Below, one piece after another: positions 54,701-62,799 of a DNA stretch of 64,000 nt. Origin of the DNA: Flavobacterium sp. AED (GTDB lineage: Bacteria > Bacteroidota > Bacteroidia > Flavobacteriales > Flavobacteriaceae); NCBI RefSeq assembly GCF_000812945.1, contig NZ_JSYM01000001.1, forward strand, positions 186,001-250,000. Reading direction: 5' to 3'. Numbering within the stretch: position 1 is the first letter of the stretch; every line of letters starts with the position of its first letter. The notes below the pieces were generated by a model, which had not been told where the DNA came from, ran no database searches, and was given only the letters and a program-made list of their open reading frames with translations. The translations under genes and the position numbers were made by a program.

Positions 54701-55279
54701 TTATTTATTTGCTTTCAGGAAGTCTATTAGCTGGAGTGTCGCTTTTCCTCTGTGACTAATTTTATTTTTAATGTCTAATGATAATTGGGCGAAAGTTTCC
54801 TGAAATTCTTCGGGTTTAAAAATAGGATCGTAGCCAAATCCTTGATTGCCTTTCTTTTCTAAAGTAATTTCACCTCGGGCAATTCCTGTAAAAAGATGCT
54901 GTTTGCCATTTAAGTTTAATGCAATGACCGTTTTAAATTGTGCCTTTCTGTTATTTTTATCGGATAAGGCCTCCAATAATTTATTCATATTATCCTCAGC
55001 ATTGCGCTGTTCACCAGCATATCGTGCAGAAAAAACTCCAGGTTCTCCATTTAAAGAATCCACTTCAAGTCCGGTGTCATCTGCAAAGCAATCATAGCCA
55101 TAGTTGCGGGTTACATAATTAGCTTTTAAAATGGCGTTGCCTTCAATAGTATCTGCTGTTTCAGGAATTTCTTCATGACAACCGATGCTTTCTAAACTTA
55201 GAATTTTGATTGTATCAGGAAGCATACTTTGTATTTCCAGAATTTTATTTTTGTTATTGGAAGCGAAAACGAGTTGCAT
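54701..55279 (-). CDS. rdgB: XTP/dITP pyrophosphatase (RdgB/HAM1 family)
   Basis: A 192-residue non-canonical purine nucleoside triphosphate pyrophosphatase: VFASNNKNKILEIQSMLP at the N-terminus, FADDTGLEVDSLNGEPGVFS in the middle, and GYDPIFKPEEFQETFAQLS with SHRGKATLQLID near the end. It hydrolyses ITP/XTP to keep them out of DNA and RNA. The -7 box on the minus strand is TATCTTTG at 55302-55309, the same type as at the small RNA genes but without their upstream box. Confidence 0.92.
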   Translation of the reverse strand: MQLVFASNNKNKILEIQSMLPDTIKILSLESIGCHEEIPETADTIEGNAILKANYVTRNYGYDCFADDTGLEVDSLNGEPGVFSARYAGEQRNAEDNMNKLLEALSDKNNRKAQFKTVIALNLNGKQHLFTGIARGEITLEKKGNQGFGYDPIFKPEEFQETFAQLSLDIKNKISHRGKATLQLIDFLKANK

Positions 55280-55433
55280 TTTATTGATTTTAATTAGGCT
55301 TCAAAGATACATTTTTTTAATTATTTCATTGGAATGCCGTCAAAGCGGTTCGAAATGTTTATTGGCAATAAGGATCTCTAGTTTATTTGGAATTCAAAAA
55401 ATACATTATGGATTAAACGGCTAAAAAACAACA

Positions 55434-55451
55434 CGTTAATTAATGGTTAAA
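55434..55451 (+). promoter_or_regulatory. Upstream box of small RNA gene A
   Basis: CGTTAATTAATGGTTAAA. Start-to-start distance to the TATCTTTG -7 box (55488) is 54 bases. It holds two GTTAA words 11 bp apart. Near-identical boxes at the same spacing precede copies B and C. Confidence 0.75.
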
Positions 55452-55499
55452 GTGTTGTTTTTAAATTATTTGAACTAACATAAGTTGTATCTTTGAGTG

Positions 55500-55641
55500 T
55501 GATTTTGATTAATCACTTGGGTAAAACCATCTGAAAAGAGAAGCTTATTCAAATAGTCCTTTCATGCTGAACGGTATGAGTTGATAAATGGTGAATCAAA
55601 ATCTACAATCGGAGGCCCTTTAAAAAGGCCTCCTTTTTTTG
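55500..55641 (+). ncRNA. Tandem small RNA gene A
   Basis: Predicted transcript of about 140 nt from the -7 box TATCTTTG (55488-55495). It starts GATTTTGATT (55501-55510) pairing with AATCAAAATC (55594-55603), contains ATAGTC at 55553 and GGTATGAGT at 55573, and ends with terminator GGAGGCC/GGCCTCC (55611-55617, 55627-55633) and a T-run. It has no plausible ORF. The design is shared with two copies that follow. The closing stem and open centre recall 6S-type RNA (6S-Flavo), but no search was run. Confidence 0.82.
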
Positions 55642-55766
55642 CGGCTATTACTGAAGTATAGTGATTTAATTTTCTAAGGATTTATCCATTTTTTCAGGAG
55701 TTTTATATTTTTTATTTATCAGGGAAGAGCTAACTAAGATGTTATTTAAAATTTTATAAATCAATG

Positions 55767-55784
55767 CGTTAATTATTGGTTAAA
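55767..55784 (+). promoter_or_regulatory. Upstream box of small RNA gene B
   Basis: CGTTAATTATTGGTTAAA; 54 bases before TATCTTTG at 55821. TTTG at 55802-55805 (19 bases before the -7 box) can serve as -33. Confidence 0.75.
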
Positions 55785-55832
55785 TTGCTTTTTTAGAGTT
55801 GTTTGAAATGAAATTCGCCTTATCTTTGAGTA

Positions 55833-55967
55833 TGATTTTGATTTGTTTTTGAATATACCTATCTGCAAAGAAAAGCGTATTTGATAGTCACGATTACCGA
55901 AAGGTATCAGTAGATAACAACAAACCAAAATCTAAACTAGGAGGTCTGTATAAGACCTCCTTTTTTA
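55833..55967 (+). ncRNA. Tandem small RNA gene B
   Basis: Transcript of about 135 nt after TATCTTTG (55821-55828). GATTTTGATTTGTT (55834-55847) pairs with AACAAACCAAAATC (55919-55932) with one mismatch. It contains ATAGTC at 55884, the GAAA-loop hairpin near 55892-55907, GGTATCAGT at 55903, and ends with AGGAGGTCT/AGACCTCCT (55939-55947, 55953-55961) and a T-run. The stem sequence differs from copy A while pairing is kept. Confidence 0.82.
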
Positions 55968-56103
55968 TGCCTAAATATTAAAAATAGTAATTTTCTATTT
56001 TTCTAATATAATTTTATCAAAAACAATTTTTATTAAAATTTACTAAAATAATTTTAACTGTAATAATGTATTAAGAATTATGATTTTAGTATTGAAATTG
56101 ACA

Positions 56104-56121
56104 CGTTAATGATTAGTTAAA
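56104..56121 (+). promoter_or_regulatory. Upstream box of small RNA gene C
   Basis: CGTTAATGATTAGTTAAA; 54 bases before TATCTTTG at 56158. Same two GTTAA words at 11-bp phase. Confidence 0.75.
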
Positions 56122-56169
56122 AGTCTGATTTGTAAGATTTAATGCAGGGTTAAATTGTATCTTTGAGTG

Positions 56170-56311
56170 TGATTTTGATTAATTACTTGAGTATATCAAT
56201 CTTGCAATAAGATATGATAATTCAATAGTCAGCTATACGAGTTAAAGTATAAGTTAGATAATGGTAAATCAGAATCAACAATTGGAGGGCTATAGACGCC
56301 CTCCTTTTTTG
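56170..56311 (+). ncRNA. Tandem small RNA gene C
   Basis: Transcript of about 140 nt after TATCTTTG (56158-56165). GATTTTGATT (56171-56180) pairs with AATCAGAATC (56267-56276) through one G-U. It has ATAGTC at 56225, AGTATAAGT at 56246, and terminator GGAGGGC/GCCCTCC (56284-56290, 56298-56304) with a T-run. It converges on the glutamate-synthase-like gene. Confidence 0.82.
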
Positions 56312-56321
56312 TTTATTTTTT

Positions 56322-57830
56322 TTAGTGTCTTGTTACATTCTTTAAATTATCAGGAAAATACAAGTCTGATAAATGAGCAAATTCATCGCCACGCATAAAA
56401 ATATTAATATCAACATCGGCAAAACTTTTTTTACCGGCAGCAGCTAGGAGTTCATTAGCAGCATGTAGCGTGTTTTTATGAAAATGGAAAACCCGTTCTG
56501 ATTTATCTGTTACAACCAATCCTTTGATTAACATTTTGTCTTGTGTAGCAACTCCAGTAGGGCATGTGTTATTGTTGCATCGCAACGCTTGAATGCATCC
56601 CAAAGAAAACATGAATCCACGTGCACAATTGCACATATCAGCACCAAGCGCAACAGCTCTAAGAATGGAATAGCCTGAAATTATTTTACCACTGCAAATG
56701 ATGCGTATCTTGTCTCTTATCCCAAAACGCACTAATGTTTTATTTACAAAAATAAGCGCTGGTTCAAATGGCATTCCTACACCATCCGCAAATTCAAGTG
56801 GCGCAGCGCCAGTTCCACCTTCGGCACCATCAACGGTGATGAAATCAGGAAAACAATTTTGAGTAATCATTTCTTGGCAAATCGTTTCAAATTCGCTGGT
56901 TTCGCCAATACACAATTTAAAACCAATTGGTTTTCCATTAGAGAGCAACCGTAATTTTGCAATAAATTCTATTAACCCTTTTGTATCTGAAAATGCAGCA
57001 TGACCAGGTGGAGAAAGTATCGTTGTATGTGGTTGTACACCTCTTATTTTAGCTATTTCTACTGTGTTTTTTGCAGCTGGCAAAACACCGCCATGTCCTG
57101 GTTTAGCTCCTTGTGATAATTTAATTTCAATCATTTTTACTTCTGGTAAGTTTGCTTTTTCAGCAAACTTGCCTCCGTCAAAACCACCTCTGTCATCGCG
57201 ACAACCAAAATATCCTGTTCCTATTTGCCAAGTGATATCTCCACCTTGTTGATGAAACTCAGTTAGACCACCTTCGCCTGTATTGTGATAGAATTTACCT
57301 TTGAGGGCCCCTTTGTTTAAAGCCATTATAGCATTTTGACTCAAAGAACCAAAACTCATTGCCGAAATGTTTAATAACGAAGCGGAATAAGGTTGTGTAC
57401 AATCTTGTCCTCCCACCAGAACTCGGGGCAATTCTTCATTTACTTTTGCAGGAAAAATAGAATGTTTAATTCCCTCATAACTCGATTGATTTAAATTTAA
57501 TTGTGTTCCAAAAGGGGTCGTTGCATCAATATTTTTGGCTCTTTGATAAGCCAAAGTTCGTTGGTTTCTTGAAAATGGTTTTCCATCTGTGGAACGCTCG
57601 ATAAAATATTGCTGAATTTCGGGTGCTATCGTTTCAAATAAATATCTAAAATAACCTAAAACAGGAAAATTTCTTAAAATAGCATGTTTCTGTTGAATAC
57701 TATTGGCATAACCAATCAATAATAGAATCAATAAAAAGACCAATAAAAATAGGCCTACTTTAAAATATAAGTAAATACTCAAAGTAATTATAAATGCAGC
57801 AATTCCTAAAACGAAAAATTTTTGTCTCAT
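56322..57830 (-). CDS. FMN-binding glutamate synthase-family protein (membrane-anchored)
   Basis: A 502-residue protein containing the FMN-binding central domain of glutamate synthase (GltB-like) without a glutaminase domain. An N-terminal helix pair (about 5-42) anchors it in the membrane. Core elements are FGSLSQNAIMALNKGALKG, HNTGEGGLTEFHQQGGD, GAKPGHGGVLPAAKNT, DGAEGGTGAAPLEFADGVG and the cysteine cluster CIQALRCNNNTCPTGVA, which can hold a 3Fe-4S cluster. The usual glutaminase and NADPH partners are absent here; the reaction is uncertain. It is convergent with the small RNA cluster. Confidence 0.85.
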   Translation of the reverse strand: MRQKFFVLGIAAFIITLSIYLYFKVGLFLLVFLLILLLIGYANSIQQKHAILRNFPVLGYFRYLFETIAPEIQQYFIERSTDGKPFSRNQRTLAYQRAKNIDATTPFGTQLNLNQSSYEGIKHSIFPAKVNEELPRVLVGGQDCTQPYSASLLNISAMSFGSLSQNAIMALNKGALKGKFYHNTGEGGLTEFHQQGGDITWQIGTGYFGCRDDRGGFDGGKFAEKANLPEVKMIEIKLSQGAKPGHGGVLPAAKNTVEIAKIRGVQPHTTILSPPGHAAFSDTKGLIEFIAKLRLLSNGKPIGFKLCIGETSEFETICQEMITQNCFPDFITVDGAEGGTGAAPLEFADGVGMPFEPALIFVNKTLVRFGIRDKIRIICSGKIISGYSILRAVALGADMCNCARGFMFSLGCIQALRCNNNTCPTGVATQDKMLIKGLVVTDKSERVFHFHKNTLHAANELLAAAGKKSFADVDINIFMRGDEFAHLSDLYFPDNLKNVTRH

Positions 57831-58014
57831 AATGAAAGTTATTTCAACGACTAAATTAGTAAGAATATTAAAGATTTTGTGCTTTTGTAACTATTATTTG
57901 AAAGGAATTGTTTTATTTCACAAAATAGAAAAGCACAATTAAAAAGGAGTAGTTAAAAAAACTAAAGAGCTCTTTTTTACGTAAGTGTTTTTGTCTAATT
58001 GTAATTTATTAAAC

Positions 58015-60396
58015 ATGGGTCATAAAAAATGCATTGAATTTTCGATTACTTTGAAATTATTGTTTTTCTTGTTGTTTTTTACAAGTACTTATTCACAATA
58101 TGTTTTTAGGAATGATGCAATTCCTAAAGAGATTTCCCTATATGATTTTACTACAATTACGGATGTTGGCCAAAGAAATTTAGATATTCATTTTGTGATT
58201 AAAAATTACAATTTACTGAATGTTAAAAAGTTAAAAACTGAAAGTGATGATTTAGGCTTTACTCAGAATAATTTTTGGTCAAAAACGGAACTGGAGAACC
58301 CTACAAATTTATCTCTAAACTATTATTTGGAAACTGCTCGTCCCATAACTGATTTGGTTGAGTTGTATGCTGTTAATGGTGTTTCTGGAAAAATAACTAA
58401 ATCAATAAGTGGCGATAATATTCCTTATTCCAAACGAAGTTTTGATAATCGTAAAACCATTTTTAAAATTGAAATAGCACCAAAATCCAATTTAAAATTG
58501 TTTTTACATCTAAAGAGTGATGGTGAAGTAATTAAAATGCCAATAAAACTGTATTCCTCTGAAAGTTTTATAAGGATGCTTTCAAAAGAGCAATTGATAT
58601 TTGGGATCTTCTATGGTATTTTAGTTATTGTAGCTATTATTTATTTCTTTTTCTTTTTTGCCTTACGCGAAAAAACATTTTTATACTACAGTTTGTATGT
58701 TGTTTTTGTTGGTTTGTTGCAATTTTCGTTAGATGGTTTTTTCTTTCAGATTGTTACGCCTTACGGTGGCTGGTTTTCAAATCATGCAGTACTGTTTTTT
58801 GCAATAATTGCCGCTTTTTTGTCAGGTAAATACAGTGAAGTATTTTTAAAAATTAAACAATATAGTAAAACATTTTATACGTTGTTTAATGTTAGTTATG
58901 CATTACTATTTGTTTTATTATTTTGCGCAATTTTGCTTCCTGCTACATTGTTGTATTGTTATATGTTGGTGAATGTATTAGCATTAATATTTTTGATTTT
59001 GATTATTTGTTCCATTGGATATCTTTATTATAAAAAAAAGCCAATAGACTCTTTATTTACCATTGGGGTTTTCTTTTTAATTCTAGGATTTGGGGTTTTT
59101 ATTCTGAACAATTTTGGTCAGGTTCCTAATAATTTTTTAACAGAAAACAGTTCTAAGTTAGGTACCGGTTTAGAGATTATTTTTCTTTCGCTTTCGATGT
59201 CAAATTTAATCCGAAATCTTAAAAATGAAAAGAATGAACTCAATCGTCTTGCTTTGGTTCGTTCCGAAGAAATGAATGATTTGAAATCGTATTTCTTGTC
59301 AAATATCAGTCATGAATTACGAACTCCGTTGAATGCCATTATGAATTTAATAGATTCTATTTCCAGTGAAGTTCAAGATGATAAAATTAGAAAAAATTGT
59401 CAGATTATAAAGTATTCTTCCCATAGCTTATTGAGTTCCGTCAATGATATTTTGGACTTTTCTAAAATTGAAAAAAGGGAATTAATATTGGAAAATAATC
59501 AATTTGATCCGGTACAGGTTTTAGAACATTTGAAGAATAATGCCATCAATATAGCTAAAGATAAAGGGTTGGAATTTCAGTTTTCAAAATCAGACACTAT
59601 TCCTGATTTTTTAATTGGAGATGTGACCCGATTGGTACAGGTCGTAAACAATGTCTTGAATAATGCCATTAAATTTACGGCTACTGGATTTGTGAAATTC
59701 AGTATTGATGCTGAATTGAAACCTAATAATAAAGCCAGTTTGATTTTGACTGTTTCGGATTCTGGTGTGGGGATTTCCAAAGATAAAATGAACAGTATTT
59801 TTGATTCTTTCTCTCAAAATAATATCGATAATAAGCGAAAATTTGGCGGACTTGGATTAGGGCTTTATATCGTAAAAACTCTTGTAGATATGCAAAACGG
59901 AACTATTTTAATGGATAGTAAAGTCAATGAGGGTTCAACGTTTAAAATTACAATTGACTTTGATGTGGCAGAACAACAAAAAGTAAAAGAAGTGGTAATT
60001 GAGCCGATTATTTATGATTTAGGAGGTAAATCAATCTTAGTGGTTGAAGATAATCCCATTAATCAAATGGTTGTTAAAATGATTACAAAAAAATGGTTGA
60101 ATACGACTGTAGTTTATGCAAATAATGGTCAGGAATGTCTGGATGCTTTCAAAACAAACCAGTTTGATATTGTATTAATGGATCTTCAAATGCCAATAAT
60201 GGATGGTTATGAAGCTACGATTGCCATTAGAAATGGTGAAGCAGGAACACATAATAGTAATATACCAATTATTGCAGTAACCGCTGATGTGATGGAAACC
60301 ACAAAACAGCGCGTTAAGGAAATTGGAATTAATGATTATTTATCGAAACCAATTAAGAAAGAAGTTTTATTTCAGGTTGTGAAAAACTTAGTTTAA
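58015..60396 (+). CDS. Hybrid histidine kinase with 7TMR-DISM sensor and receiver domain
   Basis: A 793-residue sensor from the ATG at 58015. After a signal helix comes an extracellular 7TMR-DISM-like domain (about 35-180), seven hydrophobic segments (about 195-400), a kinase core with His433 (SNISHELRTPLNAI), N box NNVLNNAIKFT, G1 DSGVGISKDKM and G2 GLGLGLYIVKTLV, and a C-terminal receiver with Asp723 (VLMDLQMPIMDGYEA). No output DNA-binding domain is present, so the phosphate probably passes to another protein or stays in the receiver. The ligand is unknown. Confidence 0.9.
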   Translation: MGHKKCIEFSITLKLLFFLLFFTSTYSQYVFRNDAIPKEISLYDFTTITDVGQRNLDIHFVIKNYNLLNVKKLKTESDDLGFTQNNFWSKTELENPTNLSLNYYLETARPITDLVELYAVNGVSGKITKSISGDNIPYSKRSFDNRKTIFKIEIAPKSNLKLFLHLKSDGEVIKMPIKLYSSESFIRMLSKEQLIFGIFYGILVIVAIIYFFFFFALREKTFLYYSLYVVFVGLLQFSLDGFFFQIVTPYGGWFSNHAVLFFAIIAAFLSGKYSEVFLKIKQYSKTFYTLFNVSYALLFVLLFCAILLPATLLYCYMLVNVLALIFLILIICSIGYLYYKKKPIDSLFTIGVFFLILGFGVFILNNFGQVPNNFLTENSSKLGTGLEIIFLSLSMSNLIRNLKNEKNELNRLALVRSEEMNDLKSYFLSNISHELRTPLNAIMNLIDSISSEVQDDKIRKNCQIIKYSSHSLLSSVNDILDFSKIEKRELILENNQFDPVQVLEHLKNNAINIAKDKGLEFQFSKSDTIPDFLIGDVTRLVQVVNNVLNNAIKFTATGFVKFSIDAELKPNNKASLILTVSDSGVGISKDKMNSIFDSFSQNNIDNKRKFGGLGLGLYIVKTLVDMQNGTILMDSKVNEGSTFKITIDFDVAEQQKVKEVVIEPIIYDLGGKSILVVEDNPINQMVVKMITKKWLNTTVVYANNGQECLDAFKTNQFDIVLMDLQMPIMDGYEATIAIRNGEAGTHNSNIPIIAVTADVMETTKQRVKEIGINDYLSKPIKKEVLFQVVKNLV

Positions 60397-61178
60397 CTGA
60401 AACGCAATCGCACATAAACGTGTTTGATTCCTTTTTTGTCAGATTCTCTTTCGTCGATTTCAAGAATATCGGTAAGGGATTTTAGCATGGGGGTCAGTTT
60501 TGCAAAGCCGTAATTTCTTGGGTCAAATTCAGGTTTTCTTTTTACAATAAGATTACCTACATCTCCAAGAAAAGCCCAGCCGTCATCATCACAAATATCT
60601 TCTATTGTGGTTTCGATAAGTTCTATCGTGTCTACATCTATTTTGTTTAATGATTTCTCAACAGGCTTCTCTACGGGTTTCTCCACAGGTTTTTTAGTGT
60701 CAGCCGATCGTTTTTTTGCTTTTTTCTTGATGGCGCCATCCAATACTTCAATGTAAATAAATCGATCACAGGCTACAATAAATGAATTGGGTGTTTTTTG
60801 TTCCCCAATTCCAATGACTTTCATTCCAGATTCCCGGAGTCTAATGGCTAAACGTGTAAAGTCAGAATCACTGGAAACAATACAAAAACCATCTACTTTA
60901 TCCGAATATAACAAATCCATTGCGTCAATAATCATCGCTGAATCAGAAGAGTTTTTACCCACCGTGTAACTGTATTGTTGGATAGGTGTGATAGCATGTT
61001 CCAATAAAACACTTTTCCAGCCTCCAGCATTTGGTTTGGTCCAATCAGCGTAAATACGTTTGGTGGTTGGCGTCCCAAATTTGGCTATTTCTTCCATCAT
61101 TCCTTTTACATTACTGTACGGAACGTTGTCAGCATCAATGAGAACGGCTAGTTTTAATTCTTTTGTATCTTGGGACAT
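60393..61178 (-). CDS. NYN-domain protein with C-terminal LOTUS/OST-HTH domain
   Basis: A 261-residue protein. The N-terminal NYN (PIN-like) nuclease domain (about 8-150) has VLIDADNVPYSN and a later acidic IIDAMDLLYSDKVDGFCIVSSDSDFTRLAI; conserved aspartates could bind metal for RNA cleavage. A Pro/Glu/Lys linker with PVEKPVEKPVEK repeats joins a C-terminal OST-HTH/LOTUS domain (about 185-255) with FAKLTPMLKSLTDILEI. Domain order resembles NYN-LOTUS RNA-binding proteins. Its stop overlaps the kinase stop by 4 bases, convergently. Confidence 0.83.
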   Translation of the reverse strand: MSQDTKELKLAVLIDADNVPYSNVKGMMEEIAKFGTPTTKRIYADWTKPNAGGWKSVLLEHAITPIQQYSYTVGKNSSDSAMIIDAMDLLYSDKVDGFCIVSSDSDFTRLAIRLRESGMKVIGIGEQKTPNSFIVACDRFIYIEVLDGAIKKKAKKRSADTKKPVEKPVEKPVEKSLNKIDVDTIELIETTIEDICDDDGWAFLGDVGNLIVKRKPEFDPRNYGFAKLTPMLKSLTDILEIDERESDKKGIKHVYVRLRFS

Positions 61179-61234
61179 AAATTTCTAATGTTGAAATATT
61201 TATTCAAATATACAAAGTTTATTGATGAATACGC

Positions 61235-61342
61235 TTTTTAGCCCTGATCGAAATGGCATCCTTTTGTGCCGTCATTGCTAGGGACAAAGCAATCTTCTTT
61301 GACGGCACAAAAGATACAGTGTAGAGCAGGAAGTAGCTCCTG
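61235..61342 (+). repeat. Structured dispersed repeat, copy 4
   Basis: Plus strand: TTAGCCCTGATCGAAATGG, CATCC, then a 12-bp perfect stem TTTTGTGCCGTC (61262-61273) / GACGGCACAAAA (61301-61312), an inner stem ATTGC/GCAAT, then GATACAGTGTAGAGCAGGA and a CAGGA/TCCTG hairpin. Same frame as the copies at 17691, 40534 and 43976. It lies upstream of the PLP synthase gene. Confidence 0.75.
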
Positions 61343-61385
61343 AAAAATAAATTTACTTTCAATACCTTTATAAAATTTAAATAAT

Positions 61386-61393
61386 TATTTTTG
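61386..61393 (+). promoter_or_regulatory. -7 promoter box of the PLP synthase gene
   Basis: TATTTTTG matches TAnnTTTG, about 37 bases before the ATG at 61430 and downstream of the dispersed repeat. Confidence 0.5.
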
Positions 61394-61429
61394 CAACTTC
61401 TTAAAATTAAAATTATTACTTGATATATT

Positions 61430-62692
61430 ATGGTAAAAGATTTATTCGAAAGGATTCAAAACAATAAAGGGCCATTAGGAAAATGGGCTTCGCAAGCTGA
61501 AGGTTATTTTGTTTTTCCTAAATTAGAAGGAGAATTGGGTCCAAGAATGCAGTTTGCTGGAAAGGATGTTTTGAACTGGAGTTTGAATGACTATTTAGGT
61601 CTTGCAAATCACCCTGAAGTTCGTAAAGCAGATGCAGATGCAGCGGCACAATATGGCGCGGCTTACCCAATGGGTGCCCGTATGTTGAGTGGTCACACTA
61701 AATATCATGAGCAATTAGAGCAAGAACTTGCTGCTTTTGTAATGAAAGAATCGGCTTATTTATTGAATTTTGGATACCAAGGAATGGTGTCAATTATTGA
61801 TGCTTTGGTTACTAAAAATGACGTAATTGTATATGATGTTGATGCACATGCTTGTATTATTGACGGAGTTCGTTTGCATATGGGAAAACGTTTTACCTAT
61901 AAGCATAATGATATAGAAAGCATGGAGAAAAATCTTCAACGTGCTACAAAATTAGCTACAGAAAATGGTGGAGGGATTCTTTTTATTACCGAAGGTGTTT
62001 TTGGAATGCGTGGGCAACAAGGAAAATTGAAAGAGATTGTTGCTATGAAGCAAAAATACAATTTCCGTTTGCTTGTAGATGATGCGCATGGTTTTGGAAC
62101 TCTTGGAGCAACAGGAGCAGGAGCAGGTGAGGAGCAAGGAGTGCAGGATGATATTGATGTTTATTTCTCGACTTTTGCAAAATCTATGGCTAACATTGGT
62201 GCTTTTGTGGCTGCCGATGCAGCAATCATTGATTACCTAAAATACAATTTGCGTTCGCAAATGTTTGCTAAAGCTTTACCAATGATTCAAACTATTGGTT
62301 CGTTGAAAAGATTGGAATTGTTGCGAAATTCATCTTCATTAAAAGATAAACTTTGGGTAATCGTTAATGCGTTACAAGGCGGATTGCGTTCTAAAAATTT
62401 CAATATTGGTGATACGAATACTTGTGTTACACCAGTTTATCTTGAAGGAAGTGTGCCGGAAGCAATGGTTATGGTCAATGATTTGAGAGAAAATTACGGA
62501 ATTTTCTTGTCGATTGTTATTTATCCTGTGATTCCAAAAGGGATTATTTTATTAAGAATGACACCTACAGCTTCACATACTTTGGCAGATATTGATGAAA
62601 CATTAACTGCTTTTGAAGCAATCCGTGAAAAATTAGAAAACGGAACCTATAAAGAAATTGCATCACGAACTAAAGTTGATTTGGACGCTTAG
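61430..62692 (+). CDS. Alpha-oxoamine synthase, serine palmitoyltransferase-like
   Basis: A 420-residue PLP-dependent enzyme of the alpha-oxoamine synthase family (serine palmitoyltransferase, KBL, BioF). The PLP lysine is Lys251 (STFAKSMANIGAF); GMRGQQGKL, VDDAHGFGTLGATGAG, NFGYQGMVSIIDALV and SGHTKYHEQLEQELAAF are conserved. In Bacteroidota such genes make sphingoid bases (sphingolipids) or, with cysteate, sulfonolipid capnine, both linked to envelope and gliding surfaces. The amino-acid substrate cannot be decided. A terminator follows. Confidence 0.85.
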   Translation: MVKDLFERIQNNKGPLGKWASQAEGYFVFPKLEGELGPRMQFAGKDVLNWSLNDYLGLANHPEVRKADADAAAQYGAAYPMGARMLSGHTKYHEQLEQELAAFVMKESAYLLNFGYQGMVSIIDALVTKNDVIVYDVDAHACIIDGVRLHMGKRFTYKHNDIESMEKNLQRATKLATENGGGILFITEGVFGMRGQQGKLKEIVAMKQKYNFRLLVDDAHGFGTLGATGAGAGEEQGVQDDIDVYFSTFAKSMANIGAFVAADAAIIDYLKYNLRSQMFAKALPMIQTIGSLKRLELLRNSSSLKDKLWVIVNALQGGLRSKNFNIGDTNTCVTPVYLEGSVPEAMVMVNDLRENYGIFLSIVIYPVIPKGIILLRMTPTASHTLADIDETLTAFEAIREKLENGTYKEIASRTKVDLDA

Positions 62693-62711
62693 TTCCGTGT
62701 TTAGTTTTATA

Positions 62712-62747
62712 TAAAAATCCACCAGTCTTGACTGGTGGATTTTTTTT
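62712..62747 (+). terminator. Terminator after the PLP synthase gene
   Basis: A 14-bp perfect stem: AAAAATCCACCAGT (62713-62726) with ACTGGTGGATTTTT (62731-62744), loop CTTG, T-run. Confidence 0.9.
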
Positions 62748-62799
62748 GGAATGAATTTAGCTATGAATTCGTACATTTATAAAACTAAAATGGATATTT

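Noticed and set aside
55434..56311. The three regularly spaced repeats as a CRISPR-like array
   Set aside because: Units are about 335 bp, each has a promoter and terminator, and no short identical direct repeats with unique spacers are present; no cas genes are near.
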